Below, in pieces: positions 1-11,521 of a stretch of DNA of 64,000 nt. Under the pieces are notes generated by a model. The model saw nothing but the letters and a program-made list of their open reading frames with translations. It had not been told where the DNA came from and did not search any database. The DNA comes from Pogona vitticeps (Eukaryota > Chordata > Lepidosauria > Squamata > Agamidae): the NCBI RefSeq assembly GCF_051106095.1, contig NC_135785.1, forward strand, positions 102,796,501 to 102,860,500. Reading direction: 5' to 3'. The position numbers and the translations under genes are program-made. Positions within the stretch are counted from its first letter, which is position 1; every line of letters begins with the position of its first letter.

Positions 1-1569
1 TGTCAATTGGGGTTTCTTCGACTAAAACCAGTTGAACACCAGAATGAAATATTCAATAATGGGGCTAGGGTAGATGAACATCGTGGTCCCACTGGAGTTG
101 CTTATGAAGTATTAATCATTTGAACCCTGGCAGGCAAGTAGGTTGCTAATTAATTAGACATGTGCATTTGTTGACCGCTGTCTCTAAAGGTGGGCCATGT
201 CCACTTAAAAAGCTCTTCTGTTTAAAAGCTATTGTACCATTTAGATTTGTTTTCTTTGACTACGGCATCCATTGTGTTATCACTTGTCCTTTAATGACCT
301 TACAATTGATGTAGTCCCTCTTTGATCATGGTTAGCTGACTATGAAGATGCTGGCATCCATCTCAGTCTCTTAACTTGTTGATTTCAATTGTTAAATATA
401 ATTTCCTTCAGTCTATTGTTGCTAATTTCCATGGATGAGGTTTAAATTAGCAGATCAGAGGAAAAACTGCACCCAAAGTCTTTGTGGCAGTTAGGAGGAG
501 GAGGGAATGAAAAGCTTTTCCATAATGACTATAAAAAGCATGACAAAATCTGATGAAAATAATAGGCACTTTTAAAAACAAGCCATTGTCATAAATAGCC
601 GGGAATAAATTCCCCGCTGGGGTTTAGAGCCACCCATTTAAATTCTTTGGTGGAGGGTTTCTGCATTAAGGATTTGTTAACAGAAATGTATGTTAAGAAA
701 AGATAAGCACTGGCAATGCTTTAAAGAGGGACAGTAAACTAGTATCTTTTACCAACCAAGATTCATGAGGTGCCAGTTTTGACTCACTCAGGCTGCACTG
801 ATAAGCACACTTTGGTGCAAGCCAACTCATTGAACTAAAGAGATCCTAATTGCAAGTAGTTAAGAGTTGGACTGGAATTTAGAAGAGCAAAGGTCAACAG
901 GTGGACATGTATTTCCAAAAATGCATAAATATATGTGTGCCTCTCCATTTATCTGTGCAATAGCTCCAAGACTATGAAACCTAGACCTCTGAAACTTGTG
1001 ATGGAGTCTAAGAAGAGCCTCACAGTGTATCTTGGGGTTCTTTTGCTTTAAAAGCAACATTTTTTTTCTGTAACATGTAGTGCCACACCTAGTCACCACA
1101 TGATACTGGGTCATTATGTTACTAGGTGGCAGAATCAGGCTCCTCAGAAGTAAAAGGCCCCCTCAAGAGAAGGGGTGGTCTTCAAGTGCAGAAGGAAACA
1201 CTGAGATTTGGTCCAAATGCCAGCAACTGGGGTCTGATCTAAACACTTGGATCTGATTTCAAGAAATGCTACACAGGACCAAGCTACAAAAGCTTTCTTT
1301 GCCGGTCCTTCTCCTGCTAGAACGCAAGTCTTACCACTTGGTACTTCAGATCGTTGACAATAATATAGGGCCAGTCATACCAGTTGAGGCAGTTAAAACC
1401 ACGAGTGCAAAAGAATCTTCTCCTCCTGCTATGTCTTCTTTCAGATTAAAAAACAAAGACCAGAGCTGACTTTTCTCAGAAGAACTCCCCCGTCATCTTT
1501 CTTTCTGTCTTGCCTTCCCACAACAGGAAAGCCAGCTATTGTGGGGAATTTTCTTTGAAGACCCTCTAA
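1..1569. other. No gene seen; unique-looking AT-rich flank
   Basis: No exon, RNA gene or recognisable repeat was found here on either strand. The short open frames are of chance length and composition. The stretch around 480-800 has mixed, non-repetitive composition of the kind seen in conserved non-coding DNA, but this cannot be judged from one sequence. Confidence 0.5.
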
Positions 1570-3062
1570 CATTTTGCACATGAGTGGTGGCTGATCAGCT
1601 TCAGGCTCATTTGGATGAAATAGATGCCCTGGATCCATTTCAGTCGAGCTTCAGGCCACACTACGGTACAGAGACGGCATTGGTCGCCCTGTACGATGAC
1701 CTTTTGAGGGAGGCTGACAGGGGTAAAACGTCTCTGTTGGTCCTCCTCGACATCTCGGCAGCTTTTGATACCGTCGACCACGGTATCCTCCTGAGGAGGC
1801 TCTCTGTGCTGGGAATTAGTGGCCATGTGCTTGCATGCCTACGGTCCTTCTTCGGGGAGCGTCCTCAGAGAGTACAGCTTGGGGAGAGGTTATCGGCCCC
1901 ATGGGCCCTCAGTTGTGGGGTTCCACAGGGGTCGATTATATCCCCAATGCTATTTAACATCTACATGAGGCTGCTGGGTGGGGTCATCAAGGGGTGTGGG
2001 GCATCGTGTCACCAATATGATGATGACATCCAGCTCTACATCTCCTTTTCACCAACTGCAGGAGATGCCGTTCTGTCCCTTCAGTGCTGCCTGGGGACTG
2101 TACTGCAATGGATGCAGGAAAATGGGCTGAGGCTGAAACCAGACACGACAGAGGTTCTGAGATTGGGTGCCCCCCACTGTTGGCAGCTTGGGTGATTCTC
2201 ATTTGGGGGGGCGACTCTTGCCGCAAAGAGTGGGGTTTGCAGCTTGGGGATCCATCTGGACCTGCCGCTCACCATGGAAGCACAGGTGGCATCGGTGGTC
2301 CGCACCGCCTTTTTCCGGCTGCGACCCTATCTCGACACGGGGGTGCTCACTACCTTGGTGCATGTGCTTGTAATCTCAAGATTAGACCACTGTAATGCGC
2401 TCTACATGGGGCTGCCTTTGAGGTTGATGCGGAAACTCCAAGTGGTGCAGAATGCGGCGGCCAGACTCCTCAGTGGAGCGAGAAAATACCATCACATTTC
2501 TCCTATTCTGGCCACATTGCACTTGCTGCCCATTTGGTTCCGCATTGACCTCAAAGTTTTAATGCTCACTTATAAGGCCCTAAACAGTTTAGGGCCTTGA
2601 TATTTGGCGGAACGCCTACTCTCACCAAGGTCTACCCGTATCACCCACGCGAGTCGGGAGGTGAGGCTGAGGAGCTTGATGCCAAGGGAGGCCTGGAAGG
2701 AAAAAAACACAAGAAACCGGGCCTTCTCGGCGGTAGCTCCTCGCCTCTGGAACAATCTTCCTCCGGATATTCGTGCGGCCCCTATGCTGGGTAACTTTAA
2801 AAACCAATTAAAAACATGGATGTTTATGCAGGCCTTCCCTCCAGTCAATACTTGATCTTTTTTCTAATTTTTTTATTTATTTTTATTTTCTCCCATCTTG
2901 TAGAAGTTGTCATGTAATGCATAATTTTTATGTTTTATTTATTTGTTGTTTTTATGCATTTATTTGGAAGCCACCTAGAGTGGTCACAATGACCAGATAG
3001 GCAGGATATAAATAAAATAAAATAAAATAAAATAAAATAAAATAAAATAAAATAAATAGAAT
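1570..3062 (+). mobile_element. L2/CR1-group LINE, 5'-truncated and broken
   Basis: This is the 3' part of a non-LTR retrotransposon. Translation shows reverse transcriptase blocks: an LLVLLDISAAFDTVDH block (about 1735-1785), GVPQGSIISPMLFNIYM (about 1917-1967) and the catalytic box at about 2016-2027. That box reads YDDD, not the usual YADD. A thumb/C-terminal region follows (about 2244-2855), with the LDHCNALYMGLP, QNAAARLL and PRLWNNLPPDIR motifs typical of this group. The 3' UTR ends with a gccacctagagtggtc motif and an (AAATA)n tail. The copy is dead: the frame shifts between about 2190 and 2240, and a TGA at 2598-2600 interrupts the last segment, probably from TGG. The 5' part, including the endonuclease, is missing. 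L2 versus CR1 clade is not settled by eye. Confidence 0.85.
3007..3056 (+). repeat. (AAATA)n tail of the LINE
   Basis: Pentanucleotide array that forms the 3' tail of the upstream LINE. Such A-rich tails are the usual 3' end of this class. Confidence 0.9.
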
Positions 3063-4613
3063 GAGTTCGTACCTGATGGTATGAAACTGCGCCATCGCAC
3101 ATCTTCTGTCAGCTGTGGCAATTTCCCTTAGTGCAACAGCTCAAGAAAAGCAACTGTTGCCATGTAAATTGCATAGGAATTACGAGGAAAAATCCATTCA
3201 TAGTCAGTGCTGTCTCCACATGACCATTGTTACCTCATAAGCCCAAAAGAAGCCTCACATACCTCTGGCAGGGACTGTATAGGGACTGCAATGCTTCTTA
3301 AGTGGGCAACACCACCATTAAGATGAACGTATCAAGTACACAGGTGATCTAGAATATTTGGCTTGAGTAAGTCACAAGCATACTCTAAAAAGCCAAGCAT
3401 ACCTTAAGACGAAAACAAAAAAGGAACTATGCTGTACTAGGGGGCAGGGATAATAACAGATAAATAGAGCCCCTCACTGCAGCATATGGAAAGAGTAACT
3501 GGGACAAAAATTGGGATTACTTTGGAGGAATAATCATGCCTGGTCTGAAATTTAACTATGGGCACGATATTTGCAGTTTGAATCGGTTGTTATTATGACT
3601 ACAAAACCATCTCCACTTACAGGTCTCTCGATCGATCCTGTTTTTAATACATACAAGAGTGGAGGGGAAAGAATGCAAAAAAATGAAATGTGTTTCAAAT
3701 TACCTTATTATCCACCTGATTACACAGAGAAAGGGAGAAGGCCTGAAGCAGTTTGTAGTCTTCAGCCAAATTGGTGATGCCAAAAAAGAACACAATTGTA
3801 ACATCCATTTGTTCTGGAAAACTCTTCCTTTAATGTCTATATCCCTCTCTTGTTATTACAGGCAGAAGGAATTGATGGGGACTGTGAAATACAATTTACT
3901 AGTTAATTTATTAGGTCATGTTTGCTTTGTGGCATAAAGGTCCATGAAATAGCTGGCACCTGACATTGGAAACTTAGCACTCAGTCGCTCTGATTAAAAT
4001 TTCTTACTTTGGCCTGATTTCTAACATCTATGAACTGAGAAGGAATTTCGTTTTTACAATGCATTTTGTGTTACAGAGAAGAAAATGGCAAGACTGAATC
4101 TAGTTAAAATTTCACTTTCTTTTTGTTAAAAACCTTATTTACTCTAGACCTATAACAAATATGACAATAACTTGAATTATTTGCTTGTTTATTTGTTCCA
4201 TTTAGGTTCTACCATTATCCAAAGAGCGCAAGGCATCACAGACGGTCCTCCTCCCAATCTTTTTCTTTGTACCAACCCTTTGAAGTAGGCTGGCTGAGAA
4301 TTAGTCCTGGTCCAAGTTCAACTATCGAGCTTCATGGCTGAATGGAGATTTGAACGGAGGCTTTCTCAGTCCAACACAACATCAAGCTGGCTGTGGTTGA
4401 ATCTGAGGATTTAGAATATCTGTGCTGTGGGTACAAGATCATAGGCCATACTGGCGGAGGGATTCTAGGCCCTGCAGTCCAATGCAACAAACCTATTTTG
4501 CACCAGCTAAGAGGAACACGCTGTGGGCAAAGTAACATAGTATCACCCGATTGCATAAATATTGCCCTTACACATGGAGATCCATACTGCATTTCTACAT
4601 ATTAAGCCTGCTC
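3063..4613. other. No gene seen
   Basis: AT-rich sequence with no supported exon, RNA gene or identifiable element on either strand. Confidence 0.5.
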
Positions 4614-5359
4614 AAGAAAATACTGCATAACCAGTTTGACGCCGTGACGAGACAGCAGCAGGAGGACAGAGCTCTGTTCCCTGGGCTGAATTCTGACCTG
4701 TTTGGGACACCATAGGGTGTCAAAACCACCCCGGAGAGGTGGTGAACTGGGGGGATGCCTGTTGATCATGGGGGGGGACAGCGGTCATCCCCGTTTGATC
4801 CAGGAAACTCCCTAATCAGCCAACAGGCAGAAACAAGCAGTTCTCTGCTTGCAAGTCGTCGGCAGCCGGCAAATAAGAGAAGCAACAATCAGCTGTTCAG
4901 CATCACTGTTACTATCGGGTGAGATATATTTTTTACAACTAATTGCTTATGATCACCCCTGGAGAAGACAATTCCTATATACAGAAAAAAGAATCTCCTA
5001 TCAATCTCATCAATCTTACAGCGGCAAGAAATCTGGAGAGAGGGATAGTTGATACAAAGAAAATAATTTAAAGATTAATGAGACATTAGCTACTCATTTA
5101 AATGCATTCGAAATATACTTTAAGAATATTATAATTTGGCGTTATAAATCTTAAGAAATTTTCTCATAAGTTATAACTAGATAAGTCTGGACTCATATTT
5201 TGACTATCTGAAGTCTTTTGGCAAAATCCCCAGAACAGTGACCTTGAGTACTCTACTGTTGTTTAAAACTTGGAAACCTTTTTTTAATTTCTTTTTGATT
5301 TCTTCATGCCTGACTGGAACATAAATTAACCCTAAAGTGGATCTTTTAAAGCTGTACCT

Positions 5360-5815
5360 TGGAAATTACTATATTGGCCCAAAGTGAACTTATTGGAACT
5401 ACCTCCAGGGACTTGGCATCACAGTTTTGGCCATGCAGAACTGTGGGAACTAAGCCACCAGGATATGGATACAAACACTGAATTGGATTGTGATATTTGG
5501 GGCTTTTGAACCTCGGTCCAGGCCTATTTGGCCAAAGTAGATCTTTTGAAGCTGTCCTGGGACCTGGAAGTGCTTATGTTTGATTAGCTGGCATAAACCT
5601 GTGGGAATTAAGCCATCAGGCCGTGGATATAACCATTGCACTGTACCTTGGCACCCTGGGGGTTTCAGTTTTGGTTCAGGCCTATTTAGCCAAAGCGGAC
5701 TCTTGGAACTGACTCTGGAGACTTGGAATATCTGTTTAGCTGGCATCAATTTGCCAGGGATCAATAAGGACACAGATACAATCATCGAACTGGACTGCGA
5801 GTTGGCCTAAGCTCT
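5360..5815 (+). repeat. About 157-bp diverged tandem repeats inside the L1-type element
   Basis: The landmark 'ctatttggccaaag' and its variants recurs at about 5369, 5523 and 5683, giving periods of 154 and 160 bp. Each unit continues with related 'acttgga', 'agctggcat', 'tgtgggaattaagcca' and 'gatat(a)aac' landmarks. About 2.7 units are visible. They lie just upstream of the only ORF, where they could act as promoter-like monomers or be remnants of repeated coding sequence. Confidence 0.75.
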
Positions 5816-5832
5816 TGGGCAGCTGGAACAGA

Positions 5833-6291
5833 ATGGCACAACAAGGACAATTTTGGGATGAAATAAAATCTACTCTTCAAACAATACTAGAAATAGTGAG
5901 ATCCCACTACCAAGAGGCAAAATTATTCAATGAACATCTGGAGAATTGTAGTCAACAAGCGACAGGGAATAATGAAGAAGGAAACGAGAGTGTGCCGGAT
6001 GATCTATGCCAATCAAAAGAGGGGCTGGAGGAAATTAATGTGGAAAACCTAAGAGAAACAACGTCAATACTGGACCAGAGGAAAGTATTAAGAGAAGTCA
6101 AGGGGAGAAAATTAGCAAAGTTAATTTTAAAAAGCCTGGAAGATCTATTGAAGATAGACCAAGTGTATAAAGATCTAGGGGAGATAAATCAGATGAACAA
6201 AACGGTTTCAGGGGGCATGAAAGATAGCAGAATGCTTAGAGAGACAGAAAGACAGAGTGAAAAAAGAGAAATAAGAGAGGGAATTACTTAG
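5833..6291 (+). CDS. Short ORF1-like protein of the L1-type element
   Basis: A 152-residue open frame starts at the ATG at 5833. The same frame is open for 18 bases further upstream but has no earlier ATG. The product is hydrophilic and strongly helical, rich in E, K, L and Q. It contains stretches such as FWDEIKSTLQTILEIV and LAKLILKSLEDLLKI that look like coiled-coil heptads. No RRM or zinc-knuckle motif is seen, so if it descends from L1 ORF1p it keeps only the N-terminal coiled-coil part (a full squamate ORF1p would be longer). The ORF runs uninterrupted to TAG at 6289-6291, in line with a young copy. A host gene is unlikely because the ORF lies inside a TSD-flanked insert. Confidence 0.6.
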   Translation: MAQQGQFWDEIKSTLQTILEIVRSHYQEAKLFNEHLENCSQQATGNNEEGNESVPDDLCQSKEGLEEINVENLRETTSILDQRKVLREVKGRKLAKLILKSLEDLLKIDQVYKDLGEINQMNKTVSGGMKDSRMLRETERQSEKREIREGIT

Positions 6292-6798
6292 AAAGATGGG
6301 AAACAAGAAGGGGGCCATTAAGGTTGAAAAACATGTATGTATTTAACTTTGGGAATTATAAAGGGACATAACTTTTATATTAAAAAAGAGAATTAAATTG
6401 AAATAAGGGAACCCTAACCAGGGTAACGATGGAATATGGGGTTTTTTGTTTTGGGTAAATTAAACTAGATATAAAGTCAGGGCATAGATGTGGAACCATT
6501 TTTATTAAGAATGTTATTAGGAAATCTTGATAATATTATATACTATGAAAGTAATATTATGATAGTAGTCATATTATATACCAAAATATGTACATGAATG
6601 GTTTGAATGTTTGAAAGTTGTCTGGAATTTGGGGGGACAACTGGGAAGACACTGAGATGTAAAAAAAACAAATAATTGTAAAAAACAAATAATTGTAAGC
6701 AAACCACGTAACATGATGTTTGACAAGCACAAACCAATGTAGATAGAGTGAAAACCTAATAAAATGTTTAAAAGAGAAAAAGAAAATACTGCATAACC

Positions 6799-7743
6799 TT
6801 TTGTACAAGCTCATTTTGCTCATTAAATGTGAAACCATTTATAATTGTATAAGCAGCTCATTTTCATTCTGCACCAGATTTTATTTTGAGAATTTTTGGA
6901 AGCTGCTTCAAGAGGTTCTGGGAGCTATATGGTGGGGCATGAGAATCCTAGATAAGAAGTAATATAAATAAATACGTCTCTGTGAAAACATAAGCTACAA
7001 TGGACAAATGAAGGGTAGGGCAGGCTGGCACAGCCCCAGTCCTCCATGGCAAGAATATTCGAAACATCAGTGTGCGGGGGTTGCTAGTCTCCATTTTACT
7101 GAAACATTGCAATGGCAGTGGAATGGCGGGAGAGCAACTCGGTGAAATATACATGGCAGAAAGAGGGTAATACCTCCAATACAGAGTAGTCTAAAGATTG
7201 AAAGTGACCAGGAAATAAATAGCAATAGACTCTGTTCACATTTTCTCTGGCCACACTCCACATAACAATACATCTTTCTTGAAAGAGAAATTACATGGAG
7301 TCATTTTCCCTTTAAAGAAGGATGGGTCATTGAAGGTGATTGAAGGTCAACATCAATTTATCTACATAACTGTCTGGCATCAGAGTGACACATTTTATCA
7401 GTCCGGCTCTCTTAATGAGGTGACATGATGGATAGGGCTATTTCCTATTGTACTTTTGCTTGTTTTTCTTCCCCTGTAGCAAGAGGTAGCAGGAGGCAGA
7501 TTCAAAGAGGTTTTTTTCTGCACAGAAAACACAAAAAGAGTTCATTGCCTAGAGACAAATAGAAGGAAAGTTCTAGGTTGAAGAAAAATGTTCAGCCAGG
7601 TTTATCTTAATCTCTTTCTGGAAATAGGCTTGTTTTTATTCACATTGAGAAAACAATCCAGGAGAAATAGATCTGTCTCTGGAAGATCTGAAGCTGGTTG
7701 AAGGCACTGCCATTTCACATTTATTGTGCACAGATTCATTTTG
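6799..7743. other. No gene seen
   Basis: No exon or clear repeat. The stretch at about 7290-7450 is compositionally complex and non-repetitive and is listed as a possible conserved non-coding element in the findings. Confidence 0.45.
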
Positions 7744-7754
7744 AGGGTTGCTTG

Positions 7755-8098
7755 GTAAATGTAAAGGTTCCCCTTGACAATTTTTGTCCAGTCGTGTTTG
7801 ACTCTAGGGGGCGGTGCTCATCCCCATTTCCAAGCCATAGAGCCAGCGTTTGTCCAAAGACAATCTTCCGTGGTCACATGGCCAGTGCAACTTAGACACG
7901 GAACGCTGTTACCTTCCAAGGTGGTCCCTATTTATCTACTTGCATTTGCATGCTTTCAAACCGCTAGGTTGGCGGGAGCTGGGACAAGCGACGGGCGCTC
8001 ACTCCGTCACGTGGATTCGATCTAACAACTGCTTGGTCTTCTGACCCTGCAGCACAGAGGCTTCTGCGGTTTAGCCTGCAGCACCAACATGTCCCTTA
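7755..8098 (-). mobile_element. Squamate SINE with BovB-type 3' tail (Sauria SINE)
   Basis: Read on the minus strand this is a tRNA-derived head followed by a body containing 'aaacatgcaaatg'-type and 'gggaaggtaacagcgttcc'-type sequence. It ends in the BovB-like tail (plus-strand start 'taaaggttccccttgac'). A perfect 11-bp target duplication, agggttgcttg, flanks it at 7744-7754 and 8099-8109. This family is mobilised by BovB reverse transcriptase and is characteristic of squamates. Confidence 0.85.
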
Positions 8099-8109
8099 AG
8101 GGTTGCTTG

Positions 8110-9865
8110 AGCTTCTAGTTATTTGTCTCTTTTTTATTTAAGAAGTCTGGTGAAGCCCAAAGATGGGTGTTTTCTCTCTAGTATTGGTTCTGTGAACTTG
8201 TTTTTCTCTGGAAATGAGCTGAATAGCAACTATCTGGTTCCAGCCTTCTTAGTCGTGGGTCACCAAGGGGTTCTGACTCCCAATGACAATCACAATAATA
8301 ATGCTTTTTGCCCACCCTAAATGAAAGGGCCAAAAATAAAAGCAGGCATGGATTTTCTTATGAGAGAAAACTACTGTATTGTTCTCCGGTGGTATAATTT
8401 CATCACCTATTACAAGTATTTTGGGAGGATGGATTTGTTTGGCTTGCATTTTGCTTCATTGGTGGACTCATTTGCATTTCCCAAATTAATACACAAACTG
8501 GAATACAGTTGTCCTTGCATTGTGACAGTTCTCAAATTTGGCATCGCGTTTCCCTGATGAACAAATTTGTACAAAGTGTGTACCAAAGCGGAACATGGGC
8601 ACCAAAGTGCATACATTAGGATAAATGCACTAAAAATAAAAATAAAATTTCATGCAGATGTTATAACTCTTCCCCCATCATAAAATGATGCAGGAAGAGT
8701 ATGGAACAAATATGTGCTTCAGGTACTCGACAAATTGTCGAAACTGAAATAAAGAGATCCCTCTGCCGTTACTCATACATATGCCTACTGTTACTGCAAG
8801 CAGCCTTTTTCCGGCAGGCATGCTCAGAAACCAAACAAATCTAATCCCATGATTCTCAAAACATGTTATACTGTTGCAGGGAACAGGTGTCACTGACTAG
8901 ACATGCCCAGGTGTCCTAACTGTGAGAGCTACATGTCTGTGACAAACAAACAAGCAAGCAGCCTGAGATAAACGCAAGGCACAGACAGTGACAGCAGGGT
9001 GCCTGCTTGTAGTTTCCTACCAAACAACAACAACAAAAACAGAACCCCCTAAATAAATTGTGGGTGGGTGGGTGGGTGTGCGCGCGCGCACACACACACA
9101 CACGAGTATATATATTTAAAACTAGAACTGCTGTACAAGAAACATTCTTACTGGAAAGGAAGACCAATGCTTTGCACACCAGCTATGTGGCCAGTCAAAA
9201 TGGAGGAGAACTTTGGATTTATTTACAGAATTGTGATAGTATGCCAACCTTTTATTCACACATTTCCATTAGCTCACAATATATTGAAGACAAATACCTA
9301 ATTCATTTTATTAGCTTGTAAACCTTGCTACATATTTCTTGTGCAAAATATTTTGTCCCTTTCTAGTGAGTTGCCTAAAATTTCTGCCTTCAAACGTTTA
9401 GGTTTGCTTTTCACAATGCTTTGCCAGTTACGGTTTGCGCTCAATCTGTCCTCTAGAGGGTGCTGGGAAGCATGAATGCTCTTCTAGCCTTTGGAACGCC
9501 TGTTGCAAGCACACTCCAGTAACGTCTTACTAAACTGGAAAGGAGGTGAAGAGAGATGTCTAGCACAGCTTCCACTTATTTCCTCAGTAGATTGCAAGGA
9601 TAGTTCTTTCTGATGGCACTATCAGGATTGAAGAAGTATCTCCTGTGAATATGCTGCTGGAAACTATTAGGTACCAAGTCTCTTTCACTTATCAACCCTT
9701 TATTAGCCGAAACCACACAGGCCTGCTGCTTGGGTTTTCATCTTGCCATTCATTTCATTTCCACAAGTCTTGCCCATTACTCAGCCTTCACACATTTTTA
9801 ATTTCTAATTCTTACTCTAAAATGGCCAACTCCCACTGGCAGTTTATCTGTCTGCAAATAAGTTG
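8110..9865. other. No gene seen
   Basis: No exon or RNA gene was found. A short GGGT / GC / CA / TA alternating tract lies at about 9062-9118. The rest shows no recognisable element. Confidence 0.5.
9062..9118 (+). repeat. GGGT-(GC)n-(CA)n-TA simple repeat
   Basis: Consecutive gtgg/gggt, cgcgcg, cacaca and tatata blocks. The alternating purine-pyrimidine core is of the kind that can form Z-DNA. Confidence 0.85.
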
Positions 9866-10329
9866 CCTTAGATCAGGGGTCAGGGAACTTTTTTACCTTT
9901 TACCCCCCCCAAAAAAATTTATATACGCTGACATTACCCCCTTGATTCAAAAGGAAGGAAATCATACATTATTTGAATTAAAAATATTATTGAATCTACA
10001 CAGGCTGTGTACCAAACTAGCAGGATGCACCAAATTTGATAAAGATGTGCACTATTTTTGCTGGAACACATTGCACTCCAGCCTAGCAAGTTGCATTAAA
10101 TTTTTGCTAGCTCGCAGTGGATTTAATCATCATCAGTGGCTACCACAGTGGTGCTAGCAATGACATGCTTGCTAGAGACAGCCAATTGGGGAGGGGGCTT
10201 TCCCTACCACTTTAATCATTCTATGTGTGGTGTGCAAGAAGGAACAAACCCGGCTAAAGGCCATGTCACCCACCCTGGTGCCACAGCCCAATATCAAAGG
10301 ACCTGTGTGCTTTTTTTTATTATCATCAT

Positions 10330-10918
10330 CAATGGAAAACTCAGCAGTGGCCAGAGGACTGGAAAAAATCAGTCTATATCCTAATCTCAAAGAAGGGCAG
10401 TGCCAAAGAATGCTCCAACTACCGAACAATTGCACTCATTTCACATGCTAGCAAGGTTATGCTCAAAAACCTACAAGTTGGGCTTCAGCAGTATGTGGAC
10501 CGAGAATTCCCACAAGTACAAGCCGGGTTTTGAAGGGGCAGAGGAACTAGAGACCAAATTGCTAACATGTGCTGGATTATGGAGAAAGCCAGAGAGTTCC
10601 AGAAAAACATTTACTTCTGCTTCATTGACTACGCAAAAGCATGGCAGAAAATGAGGAGGACTTAAAGAACCTCTTAATGAGGGTGAAAGAGGAGAGTGCA
10701 AAAAATGGTCTGAAGCTCAGCATCGAAACAACTAAGATCATGGCCACTGGTCCCATCTCCTCCTGGCAAATAGAAGGGGCAGATATGGAGGCAGTGACAG
10801 ATTTTACTTTCTTGGGCTCCATGATCACTGCAGAGGGTGACAGCAGCCACGAAATTCAAAGATGCCTGCTTCTTGGAAGGAAAGCAATGATAAACCTAGA
10901 CAGCACCTTTAAAAGCCA
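10330..10918 (+). mobile_element. RTE-BovB LINE fragment inside the hAT element
   Basis: Translated blocks match BovB reverse transcriptase: QWPEDWKK-like, ISHASKVMLK-like, 'VDREFP.VQAGF', 'TRDQIANM.WIMEKA', 'KNIYFCFIDYAKA'. After an internal deletion near 10640 come 'SWQIEGADMEAVTDFTFLGS' and 'HEIQRCLLLGRKAM'. The fragment lacks both BovB ends, has lost the segment with the YADD box, and changes frame several times. It is a truncated, decayed copy. Confidence 0.85.
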
Positions 10919-10979
10919 CTCTTCCCCCCCCCCCGCCGCCTTAATTCAAGGTTTCTCTTTTTCTTGCCTCTTCTTTTTC

Positions 10980-11105
10980 ATAGTTTTGAGTCAGTCTCTC
11001 TCACTCACTCTCTCTTTCCCTCCCTCCCTCCCTCCCTCCCTCACACACACATCCATCCACCCCGTCCACTCACCCTCCCTCCATTTCCTCCCTCCCTCCA
11101 TTTTC
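10980..11105 (+). repeat. Pyrimidine-rich low-complexity tract (CCCT)n / (CACA)n
   Basis: Mostly t/c sequence with a (CCCT)n block at about 11020-11045 and short (CA)n. It lies between the BovB fragment and the right part of the hAT element. Confidence 0.85.
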
Positions 11106-11521
11106 TACATACATTTAAATAGGCTTGATGAAGTTCTCAGTCTCTTGCGCCTTTCTTCCCTCCTTCCCTTGCTTGCTCCTTGATCCTTTCCCTCCTCCTG
11201 CTTCTTTGCAGTCATTTCCGGAGGAAGCAGTCATTCAGAAGCCCTGGATTGATTGATTGATGGATTGCCTGGGGCTAATCCACAGCTGTAACCAATCAAG
11301 CAGGCTTATCTCTGATCTCTGAACTAACGGAGGATTTACAGGTGCTCTGCTGCAACCAAGGAAGTAACAGGGAGAGGTGGCTTACAATTTGAGGTTTGGC
11401 TGCAGAGGATGGGTGTGGGAGGGAGGGAGGGACGGGGTAGCACTCTGCTCATTACCCCCAGGATTTTCACTTTTACCTCATTTGGGGTAATTTACCCCGT
11501 TCCCTGACCTGTGCCTTAGAT

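Larger units (their letters stand above)
4633..6779 (+). mobile_element. L1-type non-autonomous element (ORF1-only, HAL1-like) with perfect 19-bp TSD
   Basis: The insert is bracketed by a perfect 19-bp direct repeat, aagaaaatactgcataacc, at 4614-4632 and 6780-6798. That is the hallmark of L1-type target-primed insertion. In order it contains a GC-richer 5' leader (4633 to about 5050), an AT-rich spacer, about 2.7 tandem units of about 157 bp (5360-5815), one short ORF with coiled-coil character (5833-6291), a 3' UTR and an A-rich end (aataaaatgtttaaaagag). No reverse transcriptase or endonuclease is present. The composition therefore fits an ORF1-only L1 derivative moved in trans. The perfect target duplication suggests a fairly recent insertion. 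The L1 assignment rests on TSD length, tail and ORF character, not on an alignment. Confidence 0.75.
9874..11513. mobile_element. Non-autonomous hAT element with 8-bp TSD, containing BovB sequence
   Basis: The left end CAGGGGTCAGGGAAC and the inverted right end (CACAGGTCAGGGAAC when reversed) form hAT-type terminal repeats. A perfect 8-bp duplication, ccttagat, flanks them at 9866-9873 and 11514-11521. No transposase is recognisable inside. The middle holds a partial BovB LINE (about 10330-10918) followed by a polypyrimidine region (about 10920-11110). The rest is AT-rich or unassigned. Confidence 0.8.

Noticed and set aside
5360-5815. CRISPR-like or satellite array
   Set aside because: Units of about 157 bp are diverged, have no constant repeat/spacer pattern, number fewer than three and lie within one transposon.
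10641-11183. 180-codon frame that could pass for a host gene
   Set aside because: Its first third is BovB reverse transcriptase and the rest is a pyrimidine-rich repeat translated as Ser/Leu/Pro.
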